A DNA stretch of 32,245 nt, from assembly GCF_000186865.1 (NCBI RefSeq), contig NW_008705607.1:155836-188080 (forward strand), written 5' to 3'. The DNA is from Aureococcus anophagefferens. Its lineage: Eukaryota > Sar > Pelagophyceae > Pelagomonadales > Pelagomonadaceae. How positions within the stretch are numbered: position 1 is the first letter of the stretch; each line of letters opens with the position of its first letter. The position numbers and the translations under genes were made by a program. The notes below the pieces were generated by a model that was given only the letters and a program-made list of their open reading frames with translations, ran no database searches and was not told the DNA's origin. Below, one piece after another: positions 14,163 through 26,200 of the stretch.

Positions 14163-16133
14163 TTAGGACTTGGCGCGCGCGGAGCTGAGCTCGCGGACGG
14201 CGTGGTCCGCCTGCTTGTTGCGGCGGAGGCAGGCGAGGAACGCCTTCTTCTTGATCTCGTGGACGACGCAGGCGTCGGACGCGCAGACGACCGTCGCGTT
14301 GCGCGGCTGGTTCGTCAGCACCGCGGCCTCGCCGAAGAAGTCGCCCGCGCCAAGCCGGCCCACGAGCTCGCCCGGCGCCGCGGCGCGCCCGTGCGTCTTG
14401 AAGACCTCGAAGGCGCCCTCGACGACGGAGAAGAGCGCCGCGCCCTTGCCCGACTCGCCCTCGGTGCACGCGGCGTCGCCCCGCGCGAAGCGCACGCTCC
14501 GCGTCGCCGACGCCATGCCCAGCGTCGCCTTGGCGTCCTCCAGCGCCCGCTTTCGCGCGACGTCGTGGAGCGCGTGGTCCGCGCCGCGCGCGTCGAGGCT
14601 CAGGCTCGCCAGGTCCGCCGCGTTGATGCCCACGAGCGACGTCGCGCCGACGCACGTCACCGTCGCCGACCGCGCGTGCGACGAGTCGAAGAGCGCGCCC
14701 TCGCCCACGAAGTCGCCGCTCCGGAGCGTCGCCACCGTCGTGCCGCCGATGGCCACGTCGACGGCGCCGCCGGCGATGAAGTACATGCACGCGTCGTCGC
14801 CGGACGCGTCCTCGCCCTCGCGGAAGAGCACGACGCCGTCCGGCTCCACGCGCGGCTTCAGCGACGTCAGCAGGCTCGACACGGACGCCGCGCCGCCCGC
14901 GAGTAGCGTCGACGCGTCCCGCGACGGGTCGGCGTCGCCCGCGGACTCGAGCGCGGCCGCGACGGCGTCGCGCGAGTCGCCGACGCGGAGCGCGCGCGCG
15001 ACGAGGTCGTCGAGGCCGCCCGACGCCGCCGGCGCGCCGCCCTTGACGGCCTGGGCCACGAGGCTCGCCAGGACGCCGGCCTCGAGCTTCTGCTGGAGCC
15101 GCTTCCACCGCGCGAGGCGCCGGCTGCTCTCCGTGAGCGCCTCCGCGCCCGCCGCGCCGTGGAACCACGGGTGGCTCAGGCACTCCTCGAGGCTCGGCCG
15201 CTTCCGCGGGTCCCGCGCGAGCATGGACCCGAGCAGGTCCAGCGCCGCCGGCGACAGGAACCCGACGACGCGCGCGTCGCGGAGGCACGTCGGCGCCGCG
15301 TCGCCCGGGCAGCACCGCAGCACGTTCGCCGCGAGGTCCGCATCTTTTTCGTACGCGCCGTCCAAGTCGAAGGGGTGCGCGCCCACGAGCGCCACGAACA
15401 GCACGACCCCGAGCGCCCAGACGTCGACGGCCGGGTCCGTCCAGCACGCCGCCGCGGCCGCGTCGTCCTTGTTCCTGCCCGCCTCCAGCAATTCCGGCGC
15501 CTCGTAGGCCGTCGTCCCGAGGTGGAGCGCGTCCTTCCGCGGCGGCGCCGCGCCGTCGAGGAGCGCGCTGCCGAAGTCGATGAGCTTCACGGCCGCCGTG
15601 CCGTCCCGGCCCTTGCGCTTTAATACGAAATTCTCGGGCTTGATGTCGCAGTGGACGCACGACGCCCTCGCGTGGAGCCACTGGATGGCGCCGAAGACCG
15701 CCTTGAAGAGATCCGCGGCCGTCTGCTCGCTGAAGCCGCCGTGGTTCACGAGATGATCGAAGAGCTCGCCGCCGTCCACGAGCTCGACCGCGAGGCAGTG
15801 CGTCTCGCTCCCGGGCGCGCCCTCGGTCCACGCGCCCCGGAGCGCCGCGACGTTCGGGTGGTCGCCGCGCTCGCGCACGCGGCTGAGCGCCGCGACCTCG
15901 CGGCCCGCGCCGCCGTCGTCGTCGGCGGACCGCACCTTGATCTTCTTCAGCGCGACCTGCTCGCCCGTGGCCTTGACCGTGGCCTTGAACACGGCGCCGA
16001 AGGTCCCCTCGCCGAGCGGCTGCTTGTCGATGCGGTAGAAGCTCGAGCCGTCGGACGCGAGGCTCACCGAGCCGCCGCAGGCCGCCACGGCGACGTGCCG
16101 GCCCGCGCGCCGGAGCATGTGGCTGCGGGACAT
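14163..16133 (-). CDS. Protein kinase with two C-terminal cyclic-nucleotide-binding domains
   Basis: Start chosen at ATG 16133 (656 aa); ATGs at 16190 and 16322 extend the frame but run into the divergent gene. Kinase core: glycine loop LGEGTFGAV (40-48), VALKKIK with the ATP Lys (about 63), catalytic loop CVHCDIKPENFVL (HCD, 161-163), metal-binding LIDFGSAL, YEAPELL, and DPRKRPSLEECLSHPWF ending the C-lobe, a CaMK/AGC-like shape. The catalytic Asp is kept but the preceding Arg is Cys, a non-RD kinase. Two cyclic-nucleotide-binding folds follow, with phosphate cassettes DFVGEGALFDSSHARSATV and DFFGEAAVLTNQPRNATV, both keeping Glu and Arg needed to hold cAMP/cGMP. Classic PKG has these folds before the kinase; here they come after. 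Confidence 0.93.
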   Translation of the reverse strand: MSRSHMLRRAGRHVAVAACGGSVSLASDGSSFYRIDKQPLGEGTFGAVFKATVKATGEQVALKKIKVRSADDDGGAGREVAALSRVRERGDHPNVAALRGAWTEGAPGSETHCLAVELVDGGELFDHLVNHGGFSEQTAADLFKAVFGAIQWLHARASCVHCDIKPENFVLKRKGRDGTAAVKLIDFGSALLDGAAPPRKDALHLGTTAYEAPELLEAGRNKDDAAAAACWTDPAVDVWALGVVLFVALVGAHPFDLDGAYEKDADLAANVLRCCPGDAAPTCLRDARVVGFLSPAALDLLGSMLARDPRKRPSLEECLSHPWFHGAAGAEALTESSRRLARWKRLQQKLEAGVLASLVAQAVKGGAPAASGGLDDLVARALRVGDSRDAVAAALESAGDADPSRDASTLLAGGAASVSSLLTSLKPRVEPDGVVLFREGEDASGDDACMYFIAGGAVDVAIGGTTVATLRSGDFVGEGALFDSSHARSATVTCVGATSLVGINAADLASLSLDARGADHALHDVARKRALEDAKATLGMASATRSVRFARGDAACTEGESGKGAALFSVVEGAFEVFKTHGRAAAPGELVGRLGAGDFFGEAAVLTNQPRNATVVCASDACVVHEIKKKAFLACLRRNKQADHAVRELSSARAKS

Positions 16134-16320
16134 GGCTGCCAGTTGTGGCCAACAGAATAATAGCACGCGCTCGATCAAACGTCGGCTCATTGACGTTGCA
16201 AAAGGCAGCCCCGGGCGGAGAGCTCTCTCATCCAAAAACCGCCAGCCTCTCGGCCGTCGGCCGCCGCAACAGCGCGCGTCGGAGACCGCGGCTCGGACGA
16301 CCCCCGAGCATCGCGGAGCC
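16134..16320. promoter_or_regulatory. Divergent intergenic region, kinase / coiled-coil gene
   Basis: These 187 bp separate the two divergent starts. They include a less GC-rich stretch (AACAGAATAATAGCACG at 16151-16167). The two promoters must overlap here. No specific motif is recognised. Confidence 0.35.
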
Positions 16321-17052
16321 ATGGATGACCAATCGATCGCCACCGCGCACACGAACGAGACGCCCTACCCCGGGTCCCGCGGCCAGGGCGCGAGCAAGAA
16401 GCACGACAAGGCCGGCGGCGCCCGGGGCGGCAAGACGCTGCCCGCCGTGACGAGCCCGCGGAGCCCGCGGGGCCTCCCGGAGGACGCCGGCGCCGACGCC
16501 CCCGCGTCCCCGCGGCGGCCGGCGCGCGACGACGACGACGCGTCGCACGCGAGCAGCATCACGCGCCACGAGGGCGCGAACCCGACCCGCGGCGTCGACA
16601 TCGGCATGATGGCCCAGCGCGAGGTCCAAAAACAGTTCCAGCTCGCCGAGCGCATGCACCAGGAGCGGAGCCGGCGCGGCGAGCAGATGGCCAGGGACGC
16701 GGCCGAGCTCGCGCAGATCGACGAGCGCATCGCCTACATCAAGCGCGAGCGCCTCGACCGCCTCGACGCGGACCTGGCCCACCGCAAGCACATGCACGCC
16801 ACGGTCTCCAAGGAGTTCGACGCCGCCATGAAGCGGCTCCACCGGCTCGTCGAGGACCAGCGCGCGACGGCGAACCGGTCCGTGAACCGCAACGCCAACG
16901 TCACCGGCAGGGTCATCTCCGAGGAGCTCGCGGCCGCGCGGGGCTACTCCATGAAGGGCAGGACCCAGCACAAGGCGACGCGGAAATTCTTCTCCAAGGC
17001 GAAGCCCGCCAAGCTCCCGCCGGTCGCCTTCTCGCCCGTCGTCCCCGCGTAG
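16321..17052 (+). CDS. Coiled-coil protein of unknown function
   Basis: The family is not recognised. The ATG at 16321 gives 243 aa. The first ~90 residues are polar and low-complexity (Pro/Ala/Asp/Ser-rich, with SPRSPRG), probably disordered. From about 92 to 190 the sequence is a charged, Met/Gln/Glu/Arg-rich helix with heptad-like spacing (QREVQKQFQLAERMHQER, DERIAYIKRERLDRLDADL, EFDAAMKRLHRLVEDQRA), consistent with a coiled coil. The C-terminus is basic and ends KPAKLPPVAFSPVVPA. The shape would fit a cytoskeletal or flagellar structural protein, but nothing proves that. It is divergent with the kinase gene. Confidence 0.65.
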   Translation: MDDQSIATAHTNETPYPGSRGQGASKKHDKAGGARGGKTLPAVTSPRSPRGLPEDAGADAPASPRRPARDDDDASHASSITRHEGANPTRGVDIGMMAQREVQKQFQLAERMHQERSRRGEQMARDAAELAQIDERIAYIKRERLDRLDADLAHRKHMHATVSKEFDAAMKRLHRLVEDQRATANRSVNRNANVTGRVISEELAAARGYSMKGRTQHKATRKFFSKAKPAKLPPVAFSPVVPA

Positions 17053-17103
17053 GAGCGCGGTTCGGCCTGTACATAGCGCGATACTTCGAGCCTACACATC
17101 ACA

Positions 17104-17182
17104 GGGGGGGGGGGGGGCGCCGCCGCCGCGGCCCGAGGACCAACCCGGGCGGATGCGACGGCGGTGCCGGAGGGGGGGGGGG
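17104..17182. repeat. Two long G tracts between convergent genes
   Basis: A run of 14 G at 17104-17117 and a run of 11 G at 17172-17182 (followed by TGGGGT) lie in the 244-bp space between the coiled-coil stop and the receptor-gene stop. They could form G-quadruplexes on the + strand and are prone to length change. No gene lies here. Confidence 0.8.
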
Positions 17183-17296
17183 TGGGGTCTTGTCAATTTG
17201 TGCCGCGGCGCGCGCCGCGGCTTTCTCGCGCGAGAGAGGCGCCTCCGCGGTTCTCGTGGTGCGGCGGCGCCGGGTGCGTGCGGCGCCTCTGCGGTA

Positions 17297-20200
17297 TCAC
17301 GCGGGCGCGACGCGGTAGGGCGCCTTGGCGTCGTCGGGCGCGACGACGCCGCGCGCTCGCTTCGTGCTCTCCTCGACCTTGCGCGCGAAGGGCACCTTCG
17401 ACGCGCCGAGGTCGCCGCGCGCGGCCTTGACCTCGTACTTGGCGTCCGCGCCGAGCATGCCCGCGTTGACCGACGACCGCCGGCGGACGACGGGCTTGAG
17501 CTTCGGGGGCTTCCGGCGCTTGAGGGGCGAGCCCTTGACCCAGCGCCCGAGCAGGTCGCTCGCGTCGATGACCTCGGCGGCGAGCACCATCTCGTCGCGG
17601 TAGTCCTGGTTCGCGAGCTTGCGGATCGCGACGCCGCCCTTGCGGCAGACGCTCAGCGCGCAGAGCGCCTCGCCCGGCGCGCAGCGGCCCTCGCGCGCGA
17701 CGGAGTCGACGAGCGCCTTCGCGTCCGAGGGGTCGTTCGCCGCGAGCCACTTGCGCGCGGCGCCCTCGAAGGAGTCGCGGTAGGGCAGGCAGTCGTAGCG
17801 GAGGTGGTCGCGGCGCACGGGCACGGGCACGACGGCGCCGCAGGGGCACTTCCACGTCGCGGGCCGGCCCGAGAGCGTCGACGAGCCGTCCGCCGTCAGG
17901 CCGCGCTCGCCCGGCCGCGGCCAGCGGTCGAGGCCCGGCTCGGGCACCTGCGCGCCCAGGTTCACGCGGAGGTTGTCGAGGTCGAGCGTCTCGTGCTGGA
18001 TCCAGGGGTCCCGCGCCTGGAAGTGGGGCGGCGCCTCGTGCAGCGTGTCGTCGTCGGACTCGCGCTTCTCTTCTTCTTTGGTCTCCTGGACGGCCTCCGC
18101 CGCGCCGGGGAAGATTTTGGTGTTCGACCGACGCCGCGGCCGCGCGACGCTCTTGCGCCCGAAGACGCCGCCGGAGAGCGACGCGAAGATGTTCGTGGAC
18201 TTGGCGACCTCGTCGCGCCACTCGCTCGACGCGTCCGAGTCCGAGTCCGAGTCCGAGGGGAGGTCCGAGCGCCGCGAGGCGAAGGTGACCGTCGTCGAGT
18301 CGTCGCCGTAGCCCCGGACCTTGATGCCCCGCTTCGCCTTGGCCTCGTGGTCCACGCGCTCGACGAGGCCCGCGAGCCCGCGCTTCGGATCCGGGTCCTC
18401 CGTGGGCGGCTTCGCGCCGCAGGCCGTGCAGCCGCGGGCGATGGTCGGGACGACGCCCTTGGTCATGAAGAGGACGAGCGACGAGCTGATGAAGAGGGCG
18501 ATGACGACGGACGCGAGCGCCATCTCGAGCCAGGCCATGGACGCGGCGTTCGAGTTGCCGCCGCCGCAGTAGTCGTAGAGCGTGTCGGGGCAGGTGCACT
18601 CCGCGGGCTCGTCGTCGCCCTCCTCCGCCGGCGGGATGCAGACCTCGTTGTCCTCGTCCTGTTCGCACTGCGAGCAGTTGTTGAGCGTCACCGAAAAGAG
18701 GAAGACGTAGGCCGCGCAGCCGAGGATGTAGGCGACGGCGAGGGCGTAGATGAGGTAGTTGACGTGCGTCGGCCAGGTCTTCTTCTCCTTGCGGAAGGCC
18801 CGCTTGATCGGCGACACGAACTTGCGGTACAAGCGTCCGCGGCAGGAACGACATGCGCGCGAGCTCGACCTCCTCGGCCTCGTAGAGCGCCTGCTCGTCG
18901 AGGGTCAGGGAGTACATGGGCTTGTCCTTCTGCCTGCGGTACTTGAAGCGCGCCCAGGCGCCCTTCATCTCGAAGAGCTCCTTGCGCTTCTCCTCCTTCC
19001 GCGCGTCCGCCTGCTTCTTCACGTAGACGTCGAACTTCTTCTTCGCCTTGAGCAGCGCGAGCTGCATCTTGTCGACGTGGATCTGGGCCTTGGTGCGCTT
19101 CACGCGGTGGATCTCCGTGAAGGCGATGCGGTCCTCGGCCTGGAGCTGGCGCGCGGTGCCGACCTGGCCCTTGCGGTACTTGAACATCGTTTCCAAATCC
19201 TTGGCCAGGCGCCGCTCCACGAGCTTCTGCCGGTGCTTCGCGCCGTCGAGGTTCGCGACGGCCGTGAGCACGGCCTTGCGCCGCTTCACGCGGCCCTTGG
19301 CCTCGTCGTCGAGGTTCGCGGGGTCCACGCCCAGAAAGTGGTCGACGTCCGAGATCGCGTCGCCCGTCTTGCCGAACGCGTAGGCGAACAAAATGTAGAC
19401 GAGCGTGCTGCCGAAGGCCGACAGGGTGGAAAAGATGCCCTTGGCGACCATGGCCTTGAAGTCGACGCAGGGCTGGGGCTTGCCGAGGCACGCGTTCGCG
19501 TCGCAGGTCCCCAAACCCGGCACCTGGATCTTCGAGAGCACGCTCAGGAAGATCGCGTTACAGGCCAGCGTGCCGAAGACGAGCACGCAGAGCACGGTGA
19601 TGCGCTCCGTGCGCGTGTAGGTGCCATCGGGGAGATAGAAGATCTGCAGGATCTTGTGCTCGCGGCGCATCGCCATGACGAAGCTGTAGAGCGCCGTGTT
19701 GCACCAGCCCCGCACGGGCCGGATGGACCGCGTGTAGACCGCGAAGGGGCTCCGCGCCATGATCCAGGGCCGCCGCGCCTTGGCCTTGAACGCCGCGCTG
19801 AGCGCGACGTGCTCCGTCTCGCGCGACGCGACGACCTTTTTCAGGAACGCGTCCGGCAGCGCCTCGCGCCGCAGCTCCTCCCGGTTGTTGAAGTCCTGCT
19901 TGTCGAGCTGGCGGCCCTTGACGCAGGCGAAGACGAAGACGCCCAGCGTCGCCAAGAGGGTGATGAGCACGACGAGCGCCTCCATGAGCTGGGCCAGGTT
20001 CATGTTCGCGCCCGTGGCCACGACGGCGGACGCCGTCGACCCGACGTCCTTCGTCGCGCCCGCGAAGTCCGTCAGGTGCGTGCAGGCGCAGGTCACGTTG
20101 TAGGCCGTGTAGTTTCGGACCGTGCAGTTGTCGCCGCTCCACCTCGAGCGGTTCTCGTCCCAGAAGGTGCACTCGGGGAGCTTCCCCGGGCACGACACCG

Positions 20201-23200
20201 AGATGTTGAGCGGCCCGTGCCCGACGGGCGGCGGGTAGAGCGTGGCGTTGGCGCCATTCTTGAAGGTAACGTACTGGGGCTGCGAGCAGTTGTAGGTCGC
20301 CGGGTTGCCCGGGCAGTCGTCCCACGTCAGGAAGTCGTCCATATCGTAGCACGTGCCTTGCCTCATAAATTTCGAGTTGTCGAAGCGCGTGTCGAGCATC
20401 TCGTCGTAGGCCTCGAACTGGATCACGAGCACGATGGGGTCGCTGAGCCCGTTGATCGCCGCCGTGCCGCCGTCGGAGCCGAGCTCGACCTGGACGAGGT
20501 CCGAGTTGACGTCGCCGGCCGCGCCCGTGGACTCGTAGACGTTCTTCATCTGCGACACGCGGACGTCGACGTTCTCCGCCGCGGCCTCGAGGCGCCGCCG
20601 GCCGCCGCCGCCGTTGGCCGCGCAGGCGCCGCCGCCGCCCGCGGCGTCCATGGCGTCGTCGGGCATCGCGACCGCGGCGCCGGACGACAGCGCGTACGCG
20701 TCGGACCGCGTGCCGCAGTCCGTGCGGAAGGACGACACCTCCAAATTCGGCGACACGATGGACTTGGCCTGGCCCCCGAAGGCGTTGGCGATCATGGCCG
20801 CGGACAGCGACGCGACGACGGCCGTCATGTCGTTGGCGACGGACGCGGCCGTGTCGTTCTTCTTGAAGAGCGACGCGTCGAGGACGCCGGAGAGGGCCGT
20901 CGCGCTGCTGCCCGCGGCGCCCGCGTCCATGCCGCTGCTCAGGGCGCCGCCGACGACGTTGCCCAACAGGCCGATGGCGTCGGTCTGCGTGTTCTCCGAG
21001 AGCGCGTCGGGCGACGCGACGAGGAAGGCGACGGTGTCCAGGACCTGGCCCGTGGCCGCGGACGACGTGTCCGTGGACACGAGCGACGTCGCCGACAGCG
21101 TCGCCTTCATCAGATCCTCGATGAGGGACTGCTGCGCCGCGGCCTCGGCGGCCTGCTCCTCGGCCGTCCGGTTCGCGGCGGCCGCGCCGCCCGCGCCGAT
21201 GACCGAGGCCACCGACGAGATGAGCGCGAGCGCCTCCTCGCCCGAGCCCGTGTCCAACGACTCGCCGATGGAGTCCGACGCGAAGGAGCTCAGATCCTCC
21301 GTCGAGATGACGAGCTCCAATACCATAATGCCGTAGCTTCGCTCCGCGTAGGCGTCGTAGCGGTCGAAGACGCGCCCGACGCACGTCGCGTTGTCCGACG
21401 CCAACTTGGGCATGGTCGTCGCGTACCAGGACGTCGAGTAGCGGTCGCTCACGAGAGGCTTGAACGTTTTCGCCGCGCCGTCGAGGTAGCCGAACTCGTA
21501 GGTGAGCGGGTAGTCGTCGACGTCGTCCGTCCACGAGTCCATCGCGAACTCGAAGGACGTCGTCAGCGCCGTGCCGGACTCCGGCGCGACGTAAAAGGTG
21601 CCCGACGTCGGCGCGCCGTTGATCGCGAGGGCGACGACCGTCGACGCCGAGCTGCCGATGCCGTCCGTGGCCGTTAACCGAAAGTTGTAGACCGTGTTCG
21701 GCAGCGTGTTGCCCAGATCCACGAGCATGGGGCTCGCGGCGGACGGGTCCTTGGAGATGAGGCCCGACGCGTCGCCCGCGTCGCCGACGACGGCCCACCG
21801 CGTGTCGCAGCAGGTCCGGTCCGGGTCCGGCGAGGACGTCGTGAAGTAGATGGCCGCGTAGCTGTCGGGCGTCGGGTTGTATTTCACGCTCTCGTCGAAG
21901 TCCGTGATCGCCGCGCTCGGGATGTACGCGTCGCTCGACACCGTCAGCGACACGGTCTTTGTCGCCGTCCGCGTCCCCCGCGACACGACGAGCGTGATCG
22001 CGTACGTGTCGGGCCCCCAGCCGTCGGCGGCCGTCGCGACGAAGGCTAACGCCTTCGCGGAGGCCGACGTCGACGCCGGGAAGCTCGCGGCCGCGCCGAG
22101 CGAGTCCGCGGCCGTCCAGGAGAAGGCCAGGGGGCCCGCGGCCGTCGCGTTGTCCGGATCGTAGGACGCGGACCCGTCGAGCACGACGTCGCCGCCGATG
22201 GCGACCATCTGCTCCGCGCCGCCGCCGACGGACGCGACCAAATCCTCGGAGCCGACCTGGACGAGGCGCGTCGCCGTGTTGTTGAGCATGGGCGACGCCG
22301 CGAAGGCCACGGTGACGGAGAACTCGTAGTCCGCGTCCGCGTTGAGCGCGTTCTTCGGCAGCCGCGCGGACACGCTCGACGCCGTGTACGCCGCTAACCG
22401 ATCGTCGTCGAGCTCCGGCGCCGCGGCGACCCACGCGCCGCCGTCCCAGCGCCGCGCGGACCAAAAGTAGGTGAGCTCGTTCGACGACACGTTCTGGTCC
22501 GTGCAGTTCAGCGACGGCAGCGACACGTCGAGCCGCAGGCTCTTGGGGTCGCTGCGCACCATGGACTCCGTCGCGCCCTGGAACTGGACGTTCGGCGACG
22601 GGGCCGCGGATTTCAGGAGCGTGTGGCTCGCCGTCGTCGTCTCGCCGAGGAAGTTCGCCGCGGAGACGAGGAACGTGTACTTCTTGCCCGGGAGCAGCGC
22701 GTCCCAGGACAGGCTCAGGCGCACGATTTGATCGAACGTCGCGGCGTCGAGCGCGGCGACGAGCGCGGTCACCGACGCCGCCTGGGCCTCGTCGTCGGGC
22801 TCCCACAGAATCTGGAGCGCCCAGGCGTAGATGAGCGTCCGCGAGCCGCCGCCCGTCGCGCCGGACGCGTCGAGGACGACGCCGTCGCAGACGCCGACCG
22901 TGTCCGGCGCGGAGAGGCCGATGACGGGCGCGACGGGGTTGTAGGGCGCGAGCGCCTCCGAGTACTGGGCCACGGCCGCGAGCGTCGCGTTCGGTACGTC
23001 CGCGAAGACCATGCCCGCCCGGAGGTAGACGGCGTTCGTCGTCGTCGCGTTGGCGTAGTCGAAGGGCACGAGCGTCGCGCCGGACCCGAACGTCGCGCGG
23101 ACCGCCGACGAGTTGCGCCAGTCGCACGACGCGCCGTCGCCGAAGACGTCCGAGTGGTCGAAGATCAGGGAACAGTCGAAGGACTCGCTCCCGTCGAGGC

Positions 23201-26200
23201 CCGCGCGGTCCGTGGCGCTATCGAAGAGCACGTCGATGCCCGCGCCGCCGTCGAGGAAGACGGACTGGTTCAGCTTCGGGGGCGGCACCGCGTCCGCCGT
23301 GAACGTGACGGCGACGACAACATCATCCACAAGAATACCGTCGAAGAAGCGGTCGCTCGACGCGACGGCGTGGGTGATCGTCGCCGCGCGCCCGCCGGCG
23401 TAGTCGTCGTCCTCCGCGAGCGTCGCGTTCGCCCGCACCTCGCGCGCGGCGTCCCAGTCGTCGGGCGAGAAGACGAGCGTCCGCGGCGAGAGCGCCGTCG
23501 CCGCGTCCGCGGTCGATACGGTGACGACGACGTCGGCGCTCGGCGCGGCGGACAGGGACACGAAGTAGGCGTCGCCGAAGGTCGCGCCGTCGCCGTTGGC
23601 GCCGACGGTCAGCTTCTTCGCGGACACCGTGCAGTAGGCGACGTCGTTTTCTAACACCGTCAGGTTCGCGGCGCCGCTCCGGAGGCCGTCGTAGGCCGCC
23701 GCGGCGCTCGACGATTCGAAGTAGACGCGGTGGACGACGTCGCCCGTCAGGAGGTCGTCGTCCGCCGCCGTGAGCGACACGGTGTGGGGCACGTTCCACG
23801 CCTCGGGCTCGAACGTGAAGTTCGCCGCGGGCTCGACGGCCGCGAAGCCGCCCGCGCCGCGGAGAGCCACGGTGACGTCGTTTTTCGGGATGGACGTGAG
23901 GCGCACGGAGATCGTGAACGTGCCACCCTCGTCCCGGAAGAGGTCGAAGGCCTCGCCCGCGTAGAAGAGGCCGTCGTCCGTCCGCGTCTCGCGGCTCTCC
24001 CAGGCGCCGAGGTCCGACGTGTCGACGTCGTAGACCGTGACGTTGTGCGAGCTCGCGAAGCGGCCCGGCGCGTAGTTGGCGTCGCCGTCGGACGCGACGG
24101 CGACGTCGACGGCCGCGACGAAGGACGCGCCGCGGTCGACGCGGTCGCGGCGCATGGACGCGTAGACCGTCGCGTTCTTGTCGCCCGGCCGGAAGGTCGT
24201 CGACATGCGCGACGCCTTCTCGTCGGACGCGAGCGACGAGTAGAACCAGAGGTCGTCGCTCGCGTAGGTGACGGCGACGTCCGCGGCCGGCGTCGTCCGC
24301 AGCGTGACGACGACGGCCTCGCGCCACTCGCGGCTCGCCAGGTCCGCCTCCGTGAGCGTCTCGGGGACTTGGACGTCGTAGCCCGCGTCGAGGTAGGCGG
24401 CCGTCGTCGGCGCGAGCGACGGCGCGGGCGTCGGCGCCGTCGTCCGCGACACCGCGACGGCGCCGACGGACGACACGGAGCCGACGACGCCCGCGGCCGC
24501 GAGGGCCGCGGCGAAGGTGCCGTTAGCGACGGCGGTCTCGACGGAGGCCTGGACGAAGGACGCGAAGCCGCCCGCGTCGAAGCCGTCGTCCGCGTCGCTC
24601 AGCACCGTCGCGACGGCGTAGGCCAAATCGATGGCCGCCGGCGCCGTCGGCGCGAACGTGGCCGTCGGGCCCGGCGTCGGCGGCGACGTCGGCACGGAGC
24701 TCGGCGCGGCGCTCGGTGTTTGACTTGGCGAACCCGTGGGCGCGGACGTCGGGACGCTCGTCGGGACGCGCATCGGCGTCGCCGTCGGCGCGGCCGTCGT
24801 CGGCGCGCCGCTCGGCGCCCTGCTCGGCGCCGCGCCGTCCCCGGTGACCTGGAGGAGCCGCCGCCGGTACGCGACGACGGCGCCCCCGTCGTCGTCGCCG
24901 TCGCAGGCGACGTCGACGGCGGACGCGTCGAGCGATACGGCGGCCGCGATCGCGGACGCGTAGCCGTCGAAGAAGTCGGCGTCGTCGCAGCTCGCGGGCA
25001 GCGCGACGACGGCGAGCGTGCCCGCGACGGCGACGAAGTTCGCCGACGGCGCCGGCGTCGGCAGCTCCGACGGCGTCCCGGAAGGGCGCGCGGTGTCGCT
25101 GGTAGGCAGGCCGCTCGGCGCGGGGCTCGGGCACGCCGTCGGCGACGCCGTCGTCGGCGTGCCGGACGGCGCGGGCGACGGCGCGGGCGTCGGCACGGCC
25201 GTCGTCGGCGCGGCGCTCGTCGGGCCCGCCGTGCTCGGCGCGGCGCTCGGCGCGGCCGTCGTCGGCGCGACGGTGACGGCCGCGTAGAGCGCGGCCGCGC
25301 CGGCGGCGTCGAGGGCGCTCGCGTAGACGTAGACCTCGTCGAGGGCGCCCGTGAAGTAGTCCGCGCCGCTCCGCGAGCCGAGCGTGAGCTCGACGGCCGC
25401 GCCCGTGTTCGCCGCGATGGTCCTCGACCACGCGGCCGCGCCGTCGAAGTAGAGGGCGACGTCGGCGCCGTCGTAGGCGAGGCAGTAGTGGTGCCAGTCG
25501 TCCCAGTAGCCCGACGCGTTGGCGAGGCGCCGCCGGGACCGCCCGGGGAGCCGCACCTCGCGGTCGCGGTCGACGCGGACGGTGACGTTCCCCTCCGAGG
25601 CCGCGGCGCCGAGCGCGAAGTAGTCGTGCGCGCCCCCCTGCGCGGCCCCGTAGCTGAAGAAGAAGCCGCCGTCCCAGGCGTCGACCTGCGCCCAGAGGCA
25701 GATCGTGCGCGGGTCCGCGCCGGTGATGGCCGAGTCCGCGTCCGTGAGCGCGGATGGCAGCGACGCGGCCGAAGACGCCGTGCCGTCGAAGAGCAACGCG
25801 TCGCCGCCGTCGCGGCCCTCGACGACCGTGCCCGAATAGGAAGGGACGGAGTACGTCCCGTGCACGTCCGTCACGTTCCCGCCGTCCAGGGGATAGTAGG
25901 CCAGGAGCGTGCCCTCGAAGAAGTACGTCGACGGGGCGGGAGTCACCGTCGGCGACGCCGTCACCGACCCGTAGAGCACGGAGATCGCCCCCGGGTCGAG
26001 AGCGCTCGTGTAGACGTAGAGCTCGTCGATGGCGCCCGTCAGCTGGTCGTAACCGCTCAAGTCCGCGCCCACGTAGAATTCGGCCACTCCCGTTTCCAGA
26101 GTCAACGCGGTAGTGGCCTCGGCGAGGCCGTCGAAGTAGAGCACGAGGTCGGTCCCGTCGTAGGTCAGGCAGTAGTGGTGCCAGTCGTCCCAGTCGATGT

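Noticed and set aside
11233..16152. A very long minus-strand open frame (over 1,600 codons) across the dioxygenase, RING and kinase genes
   Set aside because: It is extremely Arg/Gly/Ala-rich with no domain, and overlaps three clear genes in other frames; GC-rich coding DNA leaves shadow frames open.
16134..16352. Longer kinase N-terminus from ATGs at 16190 or 16322
   Set aside because: The added part is Cys/Arg-rich with no domain, and the 16322 start overlaps the ATG of the divergent gene.
18829..18836. Programmed ribosomal frameshifting
   Set aside because: No slippery heptamer or obvious downstream structure is seen, and both breaks are easily explained by indels; kept only as a remote option.
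18820..18840. An intron joining the two frames of the giant gene
   Set aside because: The two frames overlap by only about 85 bp and both flanks are coding right up to the break; a single extra base explains it better.
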